A stretch of 64,000 nucleotides of DNA from Ampelocalamus luodianensis (GCA_036346255.1 CM070632.1:28174657-28238656), one strand, 5' to 3'. Shown: positions 34,041 to 44,809, numbered from the stretch's first letter. Made by a program: numbers and translations. Notes: generated by a model from the letters alone, not told the origin.

Positions 34041-35400
34041 ATGGCAAGGGGTGGAGGCCGCGGTCGTGGTCGTGGCCGGCAGGAGCCGGCGAGGCTGCAA
34101 TGCCCCGCCGAAGTTCGAACTCCGTAGCTGGGAGTTAGCCTGCGAGTCGAGGAAGAGGTTGCTTCACGGCACAGAGAATCGAGCCCCACCACCGTGCCGT
34201 TGTCGCTCCTATGGTGGCACCTGCAGCAGCACCTGCGGTGTATGCCATGGGATTACATCAGTGGAACGCTTTGAGGCTGGACACCTTCGACGGGTCAGGC
34301 ACGCCAGTTGACGCAGCTAACTGGCTGCGGCACATGGAGAGGCACTTCGAAGCTCTGGGGATGACTTCGGAAATGAGGGCTCAGTTCGTGGCTTTCCAAC
34401 TGAAGGGGCGGGCGGATATCTGGTGGGAAGGAGTCCTAATGGCCAGGACAACAGCTCATGGACCAGTTACCTGGGAACATTTTGTTGAGCATTTCAGGAA
34501 GAGGTTTTATCCAGCTTCATATGTGGAGCGAATGGAAGTCTCTTTGAAGAACTACAAGCAGGTAAGATGACAAAGGATGTGAGTATGAAGCGGGTTTTAA
34601 TAACTGTTCGTTTTGTTCCAGCTGTGGCCACAAATGATGAAGAAAAAACCAAGAGATTTCGCAGGGGGCTCAGGCAAGAGTTCCGTCAGGTATTGGGAGC
34701 ATTGGAGTTACGGGATTTTAGTTCTCTGGTAGAGCAAGCCAGGGGCATGGAACTGGAGATGCAGCTTGGTGAGGAACTGCCAGGGGCGGACGGCGTAGTG
34801 GTGTCTGAGGGTGCTGGTGGCAGCCAGAAGAGGGGTTCTGGCAGTGGGGGTGGGACATTCCAGAGTCCCACTTCCAAGAGATTCAAAGGGCCACAGAAAT
34901 CATTCAAGACCAAGTTCACCGGGGCACAGTCTTCTTCCACCTCGCGAGCGTCGGCGGGTGCGCCTAAGCTACGTCCAGTCCCAGGGCAGGGCATGAAGTG
35001 CTTCAAGTGTGGCAGCGAGCATAGGGCTTCAGAGTGCAGCTGGTTCGGGTCTTGCCGCCATTGTGGTCAGGAGGGCCATAAGGCTTTGGTCTGTCGGCGG
35101 AACCCGGCTAGTATCATCAAGTGGGAACCTGTTCCAGTGTCAGCGCCAGCGCCTGCAGCTTCTTCTCGGGGGTCGGTGCATATGTTAGCGGCTACTCCTA
35201 CTCAGACTTGGGTACCGCCTCAGCCATACCTTCCTGCTCCTGGAGGAGCCCCACCGCCAGGGTACTTTTGGCCGCCCCCTCCCGTGGCCCCACATCCAGT
35301 TGTGGCGCCTTCAGCACCTCCAGCAGTTGTCGTACCACCGTACCAGGGTGTCGGAGCTCCTACCGCCCCAGCAGCAGTCTCCTATGCTATGCCGACGGCA
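34041..35400 (+). pseudogene. gag of element D
   Basis: Structural protein of the virus-like particle. ATG 34041 begins a Gly/Arg-rich N-terminus (MARGGGRGRGRG) that soon meets a stop. The capsid region resumes in another frame from about 34211 (WNALRLDTFDGSG, WLRHMERHFEALGM, FQLKGRADIWWEGV, FRKRFYP) and shifts again near 34562-34600 to VRFVPAVATNDEEKTKRFRRGL and LGALELRDFSSLVEQARGMELE. Two zinc knuckles follow at about 34999-35094: an atypical C-x2-C-x3-H-x4-C and a canonical C-x2-C-x4-H-x4-C (CRHCGQEGHKALVC). A long Pro/Ala-rich linker then leads to protease in the same frame. At least two frameshifts, so no functional gag. Confidence 0.9.
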
Positions 35401-35730
35401 GAGTCGGTGGGTCGACCCGATGTGATGACAGGTACACTCTTAGTGGACTCAGTAGAGGCACTTGTTCTTTTTGATTCAGGAGCTACCTTTTCCTTTGCAT
35501 CACTAGATTTTGTTAGTAAGGCGAATTTGAGTATGCACCAATAGCTCGATCGCCTAGTTAATTCTCTTGGGGGAATTCTTTCTAGCTCCACCGTTTGTCC
35601 TGGTTGTGTGGTTTCGATAGATGGAGAGGAATTTATTGCTAATTTGATGGTTATGAAGATGGAGCCGTTAGATGTTATCTTGGGGATGGATTGGTTGCAT
35701 AACTACCGTCTTTGTCATCTCTTGTTTTGG
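35401..35730 (+). pseudogene. Aspartic protease of element D, with in-frame TAG
   Basis: Cleaves the gag-pol polyprotein. The active-site word LFDSGATFSFAS (DSGA codons at 35473-35484) lies in the same frame as the gag zinc knuckles, and the C-terminal ILGMDWLHNYR word is at about 35680. Between them a TAG at 35542-35544 interrupts the frame, which otherwise stays open into RT. The context CAA TAG CTC does not fit the CARYYA readthrough consensus, and the stop lies inside the protease domain, so it is most likely a mutation. Confidence 0.85.
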
Positions 35731-37250
35731 AAGACAATAACCTTGCAAGCTTCGCAGACGAAGATTGTATTCCAATGTAGCGCCCCATCTCACTCTTTTT
35801 TTGTGTTGGCTAGCCTGTTTCCTGGTGGCCGTGCAGCGAAGAGTGGGTTTCTTTTGTCTCTCGTGGGGAAGCCGAGTTCAACTTTATCAGCAGAAGATAT
35901 TTCGGTTGTTCGGGAATTCCTGGATGTTTTTCCAGCAGAATTACCAGGGATGCCTCCACCTCGTCCCGTAGAGTTCAGAATTGATTTGGTACCTGGCGCC
36001 CGACCGGTTTCCATGACCCCTTACCGTTTGGCCCGTCCGTTCCAGGATGAACTAAAGAAGCAGTTGGATGATTTAAAAGCGAATGACCTTATTCGGCCCA
36101 GTGTGTCTCCGTGGGGAGCTCCTGTTCTTTTTACCAAGAAGAAGGATGGTAGTTGGCGCATGTGTATTGATTATCGTGCTCTTAACCAGCTGACCATCAA
36201 GAATAAATATCCTCTGCCTCGCATAGAAGATTTATTTGATCAGTTGAGAGGGGCCAAGGTATTCTCAAAGATTGACCTTCAATCAGGTTATAATCAAATC
36301 CCTGTCCGAAAGGAGGATATTGAGAAGACGGCATTCTCCACAAGGTATGGGTATTTTGAATTTAAAGTTATGTCTTTTGGACTAACGAACGCCCCTGCTG
36401 CTTTCATGGAGACAATGAACAGGATGTTACATGAATACCTGGATGATTTTGTTGTTGTCTTTATTGATGACATTCTGATTTATTCAAAGACTGAAGCTGA
36501 ACATGGGCGTCACCTGAGGCTTGTGTTGGAGACGCTAAGAGAAAATAAGTTCTATGCCAAGCTGAAAAAGTGCGAGTTCTGGATGTCTGAGGTGGGATTT
36601 CTGGGGCATGTTATCAACGACAAGGGAATATCGGTTGATCCGAGTAAGGTTTCCACAGTGGTTGAATGGAAGAGGCCGACCAATGTCAAAGAAGTGAGAA
36701 GTTTCTTGGGCATGGCAGGATATTATCGGCGTTTTGTGCAGGATTTCTCCATTATTGCTAAGCCTTTGTCCAGACTCACACAAAAAGAGGTGAAATTTAT
36801 GTGGGACGATAACTGCGAGCATAGTTTTCAAACCCTTAAAGAGAGGTCAGTGGCGCTCCTATTCTTACTCTTCCTGAGTCTGGGAAGCGGTTTACGGTGT
36901 ACTCCGATACGTCTCGGATTGGGTTAGGTTGTGTCCTCATGCAGGAGGGAAAGGTGATAGCTTATGCGTCGAGGCAGCTGAAGAAGCATGAGCAGAATTA
37001 CCCAACTCATGATTTAGAGTTGGCAGCTGTAGTGTTTGCCACAAGCTTTGGAGACACTATCTGTATGGTGAAGGTTGTGATGTTTATACAGATCACAAGA
37101 GTCTTAAGTATATTTTTACACAGAAAGATTTGAATTTAAGGCAGCGCAGGTGGTTGGAGCTGATTAAGGATTATGACCTCTCTATTCAGTACCATCCTGG
37201 CAAGGCAAACGTAGTGGCTGATGCTCTGAGTCGCAAGGCGACGCCTGCAA
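35731..37250 (+). pseudogene. Reverse transcriptase and RNase H of element D
   Basis: RT copies element RNA into DNA. Linker with FLDVFPAELPGMPPPRPVEF, then RT blocks PSVSPWGAPVLFTKKKDGSWR, CIDYRALNQLTIKNKYPLPR, FSKIDLQSGYNQIPV, TAFSTRYGYFEFKVMSFGL, TNAPAAFM, the catalytic FIDDIL at 36460-36477, and FLGHVINDKGI with FLGMAGYYRRFV in the thumb. RNase H is frameshifted near 36845-36890 and resumes with VYSDTSRIGLGCVLMQEGKV. A further shift near 37045 precedes the DLNLRQRRWLELIKDYDL end at 37125-37180. The RT frame itself is open from 35608 to about 36840. Confidence 0.93.
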
Positions 37251-37996
37251 CATTGGATTATCTCATTGCTGATTTTGACCGTATGGGTATATCATTTTGC
37301 TATGCGGGGACCGCATACGTGGAAACACAGTTGATCTTGGAGTCGGCCATTCCAGAGCGGGTGCGGGAAGCACAACAGGATGATCAGTTTTTGCAGAGGG
37401 TCAGGAAGCGTCTGGACATGGGCAAGGTCGGGGATTTCAGCTTGGATGGGTTTGGTGCGTTGCGGTTTAAAGGTCGCCTTTGTGTTCCACAAAAGGTGGA
37501 AGTCAAAGGTGATATCCTAAGGGAGGCTCATCGTACTCCGTATACTATTCATCCAGGCGAGACCAAGATGTACCGTGACCTGAAGCAGAATTTTTGGTGG
37601 AAAAGGATGAAGGTAGACATCGCCAACTATGTAGCCTCCTGTGGAGTTTGTCAGCAAGTGAAGGCAGAGCATAAGCGTCCTGCAGGATTATTGCAACCAT
37701 TGGAGGTCCCTCAGTGGCCTTGGGAGGACATCACCATGGACTTTGTAGTTGCGTTACCCCGGTCACCGCGAGGGAAAGATGCAGTTCGGGTGATAGTGGA
37801 TCGACTCAGCAAGTCTGCACACTTTATTCCTATCCGCACAACTAACTCCGCAAGCGACTTGGCTCCTATTTATGTGCGTGAAGTCGTGAGGTTACATGGG
37901 TACCAAAGACCATCATTTCCGATGTGCAAGTGGCGGGGGCCAAGAATTATATATAGTGAAATGGACAATCAAATACATATAGTATAACATAAATTT

Positions 37997-37998
<2 letters not shown>

Positions 37999-38086
<88 letters not shown>
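37999..38086. repeat. (AT)n then (GA)n microsatellite
   Basis: About 32 AT dinucleotides (37999-38063) followed by about 11 GA dinucleotides (38064-38086), inside the hAT fragment. Confidence 0.95.
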
Positions 38087-38229
38087 TTCGATCATATATT
38101 GAAACACCAAAATCTCTATTAAATAATTAATTATGCATGTTGTGATAATTTTGCGATGAAAAATATAACGATAAGCATAAATGGTTAAAGGAACTAACTT
38201 TTCATTTAAATTTTGCTCTGTGGCCTCAA

Positions 38230-38640
38230 TCGCATCGAAGTCATCAATAAGTTCATCGGTTGTAAACTCCATTGCAATCTCCTTTTCAATGTAAATTATT
38301 AAGCAATCTCTTAGGAACCCATCTTCCATCTTATTCGTAGTTTGGTTTTAACAAGTTTCATTGTAGAAAAGGCACGCTCTGTCGTTCTTGTGGAAATGGT
38401 AGAGTTAGCACAAGTCGAATCAACTCGCCAAGGAAAAATATTATCGAGAAATAAGCATGACTATGATTCTTTAAAGACAAAATAATCAACTAAATATTGT
38501 ATAATGCGACTGTCGATCAAATAGTAGTCATCGATTTCCTGTTTATTCTAACCGACGACAAAGCTCGGCAATGGTTGTCAAATTTTGAAATCTAGGATTT
38601 GTAGGTACATCAAGTTCATAATTTGGAGTATCGCTTTTTG
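38230..38640 (-). pseudogene. hAT transposase C-terminus (dimerisation region)
   Basis: Minus-strand frames give PNYELDVPTNPRFQNLTTIAEL, then LTLPISTRTTERAFSTMKLVKTKLR and, after a frameshift, MEDGFLRDCLIIYIEKEIA. The word TERAFS-x-MK-x-VKT-x-LR is the hallmark of the hAT C-terminal dimerisation domain in plant TTF-type zinc-finger transposases. Only the last 130 or so residues remain; the catalytic core is absent, so the element could move only in trans. Confidence 0.8.
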
Positions 38641-39630
38641 CACCAAACATTGGGTGGGGCCGTGGCCTGCTGGCCCTCCTCCTCCGCCCCCGCCGGCGAG
38701 GATGCCAAGTTTGTCTCAAGTTTTGGGAAAGTTTGCAGAGTGCACTGGGCACCCAGCTCCGTCTCAGTACATCATTTCATCCACAGACAGATGGGCAGTC
38801 GGAGCGCACCATTCAGACTTTGGAGGATATGTTGCGATCTTGTGTTTTATCTTGGAAGGGTAGTTGGGAAGATCAGTTGCCATTAGCAGAATTTGCTTAC
38901 AACAACAGCTATCATTCCAAAGATAAGGCCGCCTGCTCGAGGTTCTGTATGGACGTAAGTGCAGGTCACCGCTGTGTTGGGAGGCAGTGGGTGAGAGAGC
39001 AGTGTTGGGACCAGATTGGGTCCAAAGGACGGTTGAGCGAGTGGCTTTGGTGAGGCAGAACCTGTTAGCAGCCCAGAGCAGGTAGAAAAGTTATGCGGAC
39101 GTGAGGAGAAGGGACTTGGGATTTCAAGTGGGGAATCAGGTGCTTTTGAGAGTATCTCCCACAAAGGGTGTGGTGAGGTTCGGTACCAAAGGGAAGCTTA
39201 GCCCGAGGTACATTGGACCTTTCACTATTTTGGCACGGATCGGGAAATTGGCATACCGTTTGGATCTTCCAGAGTCGATGCGGGGGGTTCATAATGTATT
39301 TCATGTATCTATGTTGAGGAAGTACCTGCGAGACCCAGAGCATCATGTACCGCTAGAGCCTTTGACTATTGAGCAGGATCTGTCCTTCGAGTCCAAACTA
39401 GTGCGAATTCTGGAAATATCAGAGAAAGAGTTGAGGAACAAAACTCTGAAGTATGTTAAGGTGCTTTGGTCGCAGCAGACAGAAAAGGAGGCCACTTGGG
39501 AACTGGAGTCTCGCATGCGAGAGCTTTATCCAGAATTATTTACAGCAGGTACGTAATATTGTTATAAGGTGTTAGCTGTGTTTTTTCCGTTGTGGCTTAG
39601 CGTGTAAGAATTCGGGGACGAATTCAGTTT

Positions 39631-39643
39631 AAGGGGGGTAGAA
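39631..39643 (+). other. Polypurine tract of element D
   Basis: AAGGGGGGTAGAA directly before the 3' LTR start TGTAATACTCC. Matches the family A tract at 131-145. Confidence 0.88.
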
Positions 39644-41880
39644 TGTAATACTCCGGTTTGTGTTAAGTCGTTAGTCGGGGAGGAATAACTCTTCGGGAGA
39701 GAAATATCTGGTTTTGCGGGAAGGACCATTTGTGAATTTTTCAATTCAAAGAGTCACGAGGGGAAAATGCATCTGCTCGGCTTGGGCTTGGGCACAGCGC
39801 AAGAGGGCCCTAAGGGTGGCCGCCAAAGAGGTCCCCAAACCCTAGCCAAAATCCCCTCTCCTCCTCCTCCTCCCCACTCCCCTTTCGCCACCCCCTCCCC
39901 ATCTCCACCCTTGCGCCCAAACCCCTCCCCTTCTCCCTGGTTGCTTCCCCCTTGCGCCCCTTGCCCTTTCCCCTCCCTAGCCCTTGCTTCCGGTCAAGAA
40001 GTGGAGGGGAACCTCCATTGGTGCGGTCGGCAAAGGGAAGAAGAGGAGGAAGGAGTTCGTCTTCGTGCGGTGGGTTCTTCTTCTCGCCGCGGCTCTACAA
40101 GGGTAACGTCGCTTGGTCCTCACTGGTTTGGTGTTGCATTCGCGTCCGTTTTGGTAGATCGATTTTCGTCACCTGCTAGGCGGCGTTCTGTCCAGAATGT
40201 TGGGGGTCGTTTTTCGTGAGGTTAGAAGCAGAATCTGGGATTCTGATCTTCTAGGAAAAGTTGGGTTATGGTCTTAGCTTTCAGTGGCCGCCAAGATCAC
40301 CCAAATCCGATTAACGGTTTGGGAGTTATGATTTTTTTAGTAATGCTGCCCTGTTAGTCTGTCAGTAGTTGGACAGTCTGAAGAAAACGGGCCAAAACTG
40401 CTAGTTAGAGGGAGAATCAGAGGATCTCGCTATAACGAAAAATGTAGGTAATCTCCATACCTTTCCAGAGAGATAAAGAACGCAAGATTTGGACTTTAGT
40501 AGCGAAAGTTATAGTAGTTTTAGTGATCTGTCCAGAAATCCTAACGTGATTATGCTGTTCTGATAATTAGCTCGAAAGGGTTATTAGACGATCGAATCTG
40601 GAGGGCTCACCAACTAGGTTTAGGTGGGGATTTTGTTAAGCTTTAATGGGAGTCCAAGAACACCTCATTTGGACCTCTGTACGGAAAGTTATGAATTTTA
40701 GAACTTGACTGTTGACAGAGGGCAGACCCGCACTTAGGAAGGTGGGGTCGGGATTGCGTTGCAATTTGCTATTTGATGTGTTCACTTATATAATTCATGT
40801 GTTCGTTGCCGTGGTCTTAGTTTATATTCTTAATGTATTAGGTGGGGGATTGGTACCGGAGGCGGCACCCTCTTCGCGACCTACCTTCCCGCACGGTTGA
40901 GGCAAGTGCATTGGTTGTTACTTAATTGTGCTTGTGTGGTATTGTTGGTGTCATTACCGTACATAATATCGTACAAGCTTTTGGCCTAGCAAATGTTAAA
41001 TATAATGATCGCTCTAATTATGGTTATGCTTTATTGTTGTACAATGTTATTGTCTTTTGGTAAGATTGATGATGAATAAGAGATGAGCATATGCATATTG
41101 AGAACATGTTGAGACTTGGTCACATGGTGACCAAGCATGTTTCCCTTTGAGATTCCCGTCATGAATGCGACGGGCCCGAGATCCCCACACTCGTGGAGTG
41201 TGGGCTTGAGGTCCCCATTACTTGCGGAGTAATGGGCAATTGGTCCCTGTGCGTGCGCGCACAGGCATGGGTAGGCAACGACGGTTGCATACTCTGCATT
41301 ACTGGTAGTAATGCACACAGAAAGATAAAGAGAAAGGTTCCTTGAGCATTGCATCTGCATGTGAAATGTTTTGTTGTTTATCTTCCACTTATTGATGCTG
41401 ATGTTATAGCTTCTATTTCTGTACTTGCTGAGTCTGTGGACTCACTCTTGCTTTTATTGTTATTTTAGGTACCCGAGCCAAGAACGACATGCATGGGGGA
41501 AGTAGTCTGCTAGTCACACACATGCCACATGAACTAAATAAAGTTGAATGATCTTCAGATCGTAATTGTTTTTAGTATTCTGGGCGAGTTGCTCAAAGAT
41601 TTATTATGTTTTGTCTCATGCAATGGATTAAATGTAATAATGATGAGTAGTGGAATTTCATACCTCTCTAGTTATGTTAGATACTTAACATGTATTTGTT
41701 TATCTTTTGATGTCTCTGAATGGATGTTTTAGGTAATATTTGAATTATCTGTGGGTTGGAACCTTCGTGTAATTAACTTTACAAGGGAGGTTCTGCCGAA
41801 ATTTATTAAGAATGTCTAGATTAGAATTATTAGGGTTTGTTTAGTAGCATTCCAGGCTCATGTCGGGCTGGGGTGTTACA
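39644..41880 (+). repeat. 3' LTR of element D
   Basis: 2237 bp, TGTAATACTCCGG to GGGGTGTTACA, complete at both ends. It carries the splice-donor-like CAAGGGTAACG at 40098-40108, the hairpin array at 41115-41265 and the CTTGCTGAGT hairpin followed by TTATTTTAG at 41430-41470. Differences from the 5' LTR are scattered substitutions and short indels. Confidence 0.93.
41115..41265 (+). repeat. Hairpin array in D 3' LTR
   Basis: Same five stems as 33070-33220. The one visible change in the last unit (GCATGC to GCGTGC) is in the loop. Confidence 0.7.
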
Positions 41881-43369
41881 ATTCCATTCATTCCATGCAT
41901 TCATATTTATTCATTCAAAGTATGTTCATTACGAGAAGTGGTTGACTTGTTCTTAACCGATGTATGTTCGATTATTCATTGTGCTTGCTGAGTCTCGGAC
42001 TCACTCTTGCTTTGTTTATTTATTTTTAGGTGAATGTTGGTGATGATCCTCTTGGGAGGGAGTAGACATGCACTACTCATTCACTTCACCTTACACCAGT
42101 TTCAATAAAAAAAACTTGGTTCAGTCTTTCATTCATTAAGTGATGGTCTGTAATAAATAGACTTAGATGTGGATGGTATCTTTCTCACGTTAAGGTTTGT
42201 TTAAATAACGCTTATATTCCATGAAGAAACGTTTGATAGGATTATCTTAGTGGATTCAATAGATTTAAATAATTGGAATATGTGAATTGTTGTTTTTTTA
42301 TATTAGTTGATGAGTTATTGTTGAAGTTCCTCATGATATTGTTGTATGTTAGCCCTTTAGGTAGCATTTTGGCTTCGAATAGCCAGAGTGTTACATAAAA
42401 AATACGCCTCAGAGAGTGAACAAGTGGATTTCCCAACAAAGGCAAGCATCCTCTTGCATCATCTTGATCCCGGTGTTTGTACTTTAGTATTTTAAATTGC
42501 AATAATAATTGCTTGTATGCTATTTTTGCCATATTTTTAACCTGTGAGTTTAGATTAGGTACATCATAATGCTTGTGGTTTATCCTTAATCATTCCATAC
42601 AGTTGAGCTTAAGTTGGATATATTGTGATCGTACTTATGCTTTGTATGAATGCTTAGCCCAGCAAGTCATTAGATACGTTAGTTCGGTTGACATGCTTAT
42701 CTCGTCGATCAAGGGAAACACTGAACATTTTATGTTTCTAAGTTTTGTTCAAATCTTGAATCTGATGTTTTAGTATAAATTTTGATCTTTGAAACATGAT
42801 TTAGATTTGGACAAGTGGTGGATAGTGTGGGTGCCTCCGTGCACGAGAATTGGGTTTGTGGTAGTCTTGTCCGAATCATTAAGGACCAAACTTTGTGCCT
42901 TCGTTAATCCAAGTATCACTCGTACTTCCACACGCGTTGTATGGGCACCGCATGGTTAAGTAAGGGGATGATATTATTGAGTTGGAAAACAGGTGGATAA
43001 GGATATATGTGTTTGGTCTCGTACCTATATCATATGTTCTTAAGGGTAAGAACGCATGTGTATGATCATGTTGTTCTTAGGGCTTTGATTGCAATCTATT
43101 ATGTGTAGTGAGCACAACTTTAATTTCTGTCGATTGGGTCAGCACTCCCGGTACAACTTGCGTGCCCTGGTTAGCAGGTTCTATCAGAAACTTCTACTAA
43201 GCGGGACCAGGTCTCGCATGGGTGATTCAACTCAATAAGGTCGTCTTGCTGAAAAATACCGAGTCTTGGTTTCCCCGGCCAGCATACCAAAGGAAGTGTG
43301 CCATTATTCGTAAGGCTATGGGCTAGTCAAGTTGTGTGGGTAAAGATGTACACCCCTGCAGGGTTAAAA

Positions 43370-43381
43370 CTATTCGAATAG
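43370..43381 (+). other. Group B module palindrome (LTR H)
   Basis: CTATTCGAATAG preceded by GTACACCCCTGCAGGG and followed by CCGTGTCCACGG. About 790 bp before the LTR end. Confidence 0.7.
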
Positions 43382-44169
43382 CCGTGTCCACGGTTACAGA
43401 CAACCACTTGGGTTCGAGACAACATTTGTTAGAATTCAAATTAAAATTGACATGGTTATAACTTGGTATCGGCATGAATGGTTGTTCATGTGTGTTAGTT
43501 TATCAAGTGGGCAGCCACTTGGTTATGAATTGATCTACATTTAAATTATTGATACTTGTATTCTTTTGGTCCAAAATTTTGGTTTACTAAATGGCCTTGG
43601 TAAAACTAGAATTTGTAGGAACCAACTTGTTTCTTTATGCAACAATTTATGCCATTATGACCATTCTTTGGATAGCCTTATCATGTATAATCTCATATCC
43701 TTTGTATAGCACCTCTCATACACTTTCTTTTATTAGTTTGTGTAAGTCTTGCGAGTACCTTTTGTACTCAGGTGCTTTAACCACTTGTTGCAGATGAGGA
43801 CGATTATGTGTACGCTATTTCTATCCTCCACTCAGTTGCCTGCGGGTGATGGGGCACACTTGGTGGCTCCTTTGTTGTTTTATTTCCGCTGCAAATATTT
43901 GTTTCTGCTGCAAAAACTTATGTTTAGTGGCTGCTAGCCACTTGTTCTGTTGTACATTCTAGTCTTGTAAAATATTTTCAATAATAATATATGACTTGTG
44001 TATGACTATGTACAATGTTGTTAGGATATGTGCACATTAGTCCTTGATCCTAGGAACTAATGTGAGACACATATCCGGGAACCTGTAATTGGGTTTGTTT
44101 TCTGCTAAGGGTTATACCTTTGGTATAATCTCTTGACATGAAAATAAATCCAATTTCGGGGTCCTTACA

Positions 44170-44808
44170 ACTTAGACCTTCACTATCACCCGGGTAAAGC
44201 CATTGTGGTGGTGATCGTTAAGTAGAAAATCCTCATCAGAGCCACATTGCGATTCAAGAACTACAACCTTACCGCTTTGAAGAATTTGAGAAGCTTAACC
44301 TGGGAATTGTCTCGCATGGAAACCTCTCTGCCATGGAGGTGCACTCAACTTTAGAAGATAGGATCAAGGCTGCGCAACTAGGAAACACTAGCACACAAAG
44401 GATCCAACCGCTCATGGTCCAAGGAAAGGCCCTGAAAACAATTAAAGATGACAAGGCATCCTATGGTATGAGAAGCGTATTTTTGTACCCCGCCAAAAGG
44501 ACCTAAAGGATTTGATCAATAAGGAAGCCCATGAATCGGCCTATTTTATTCATCCAGGTGGTGCCAACATGTACCAGGATTTGAAGCAACTTTACTAGTG
44601 GCCCCGCATGAAAAGGGACATCGCAATATATGTAGCATGTTGCGATGTGTGCAACGGGTTAAAGCAGAACACCGGAAGCCAACAGGACTTCTGCAACTTC
44701 TTCAAGTACCAGAATGTAAATGGAAAGAGGTTAGCATGGACTTTATCACTAGACTACCAAAGACCAAGTCAGGGTATAACTCTATTTGGGTCATAGTATA
44801 TCGATTGA
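44170..44808 (+). pseudogene. Ty3/gypsy pol, element G, continued: RNase H end to integrase
   Basis: Resumes after LTR H with LHYHPGKA (44176-44210), the RNase H/integrase border word, then a degraded linker and the integrase zinc region (AHESAYFIHPGGANMYQDLK, then CCDVCNG in a second frame). The core start WKEVSMDFITRLPKTKSGYNSIWVIV at 44710-44800 is readable. Stops and frameshifts are frequent. At about 44808 integrase ends and gag on the opposite strand begins. The polypeptide order shows this is the same pol as 25846-27355. Confidence 0.87.
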
Positions 44809-44809
44809 C

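Larger units (their letters stand above)
37927..38697 (-). mobile_element. Truncated or non-autonomous hAT transposon fragment
   Basis: About 770 bp in the integrase gene of D. The left end reads CAAGTGGCGGGGGCCAAG and the right end, complemented, contains GGCGGGGGC near its tip, an imperfect terminal inverted repeat like the CAGTGGCGGAGCC ends of plant hAT elements. Inside, the minus strand encodes the end of a hAT transposase. A clear 8-bp target duplication is not visible; left and right flanks nearly rejoin the ancestral integrase sequence with a loss of about 2 bp. Ends are therefore approximate. Confidence 0.65.
37251..39556 (+). pseudogene. Integrase with chromodomain-like end of element D, split by hAT fragment
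   Basis: Inserts the DNA copy. An HHCC zinc domain (AHRTPYTIHPGE, CGVCQQVK; about 37527-37670) precedes the catalytic core with its first Asp in ITMDFV (codon 37739-37741). The core is interrupted at about 37923-38698, exactly at the SDRDAK word that carries the second acid. It resumes with DAKFVS and the Glu in QSERTIQ (GAG 38802). The C-terminus has GPFTIL, GVHNVFHVSMLRKYL and VKVLW, TEKEATWELESRM and YPELF, the chromodomain-region signature of Tekay/Del-like elements. Frameshifts near 38722 and 38920-39060; the final frame is open 39101-39556, ending TAA shortly before the polypurine tract. Confidence 0.9.
31562..41880 (+). mobile_element. Element D, near full-length Ty3/gypsy chromovirus-type
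   Basis: About 10.3 kb: 5' LTR (31562-33823), PBS, leader, gag, protease, RT, RNase H, integrase with chromodomain-like end, polypurine tract, 3' LTR (39644-41880). Domain order PR-RT-RH-IN is that of Ty3/gypsy. The LTRs are very similar, with roughly two dozen substitutions visible by eye plus small indels, so it is the youngest large element here. It cannot be autonomous: the gag frame is broken, there is a TAG in the protease, a frameshift in RNase H, and a hAT fragment in integrase. The first 10 bp of the 5' LTR and its left TSD are missing; ATTCC follows the 3' LTR without a partner. Confidence 0.92.
30969..42395 (+). mobile_element. Family A solo LTR, TSD TAAAA, split by element D
   Basis: The LTR start TGTAATATCCCG is at 30969 and its end GCCAGAGTGTTACA at 42395, with TAAAA at 30964-30968 and 42396-42400. 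The left piece (30969-31561) matches the start of the family A LTR and the right piece (41881-42395) its end. Together they total about 1.1 kb against 2.24 kb for intact copies, so the middle is missing. Element D lies in the gap. Confidence 0.88.
27356..44169 (+). mobile_element. Solo LTR H (group B), TSD ACTTA, carrying nested elements
   Basis: Starts TGTCACAGCCCC at 27356 and ends GGGGTCCTTACA at 44169, flanked by ACTTA (27351-27355 and 44170-44174). Without the nested insertion (30969-42400) it is about 5.4 kb, long but of the same type as the 4.7-kb LTR at 58667. The left part holds the ACCGT-rich region, the GC-rich leader segment (28180-29450, with misleading open frames) and an AT-rich stretch. 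The right part holds the group B module (43336-43400) and the TTGCGAGTAC/GTACTCA hairpin (about 43748-43772). No PBS or coding sequence of its own. It interrupts pol of G within RNase H. Confidence 0.85.

Noticed and set aside
34562..34621. A 60-nt candidate intron in D gag (CAG/GTAAGA ... TTCCAG).
   Set aside because: The stretch still encodes the expected gag words before VRFVP in shifted frames, and splicing it would join gag to the wrong frame. The frameshift explains the break better.
37919..38707. An 8-bp target duplication for the hAT fragment.
   Set aside because: Flanking octamers match at no more than about half their positions; the ends cannot be fixed well enough to claim one.
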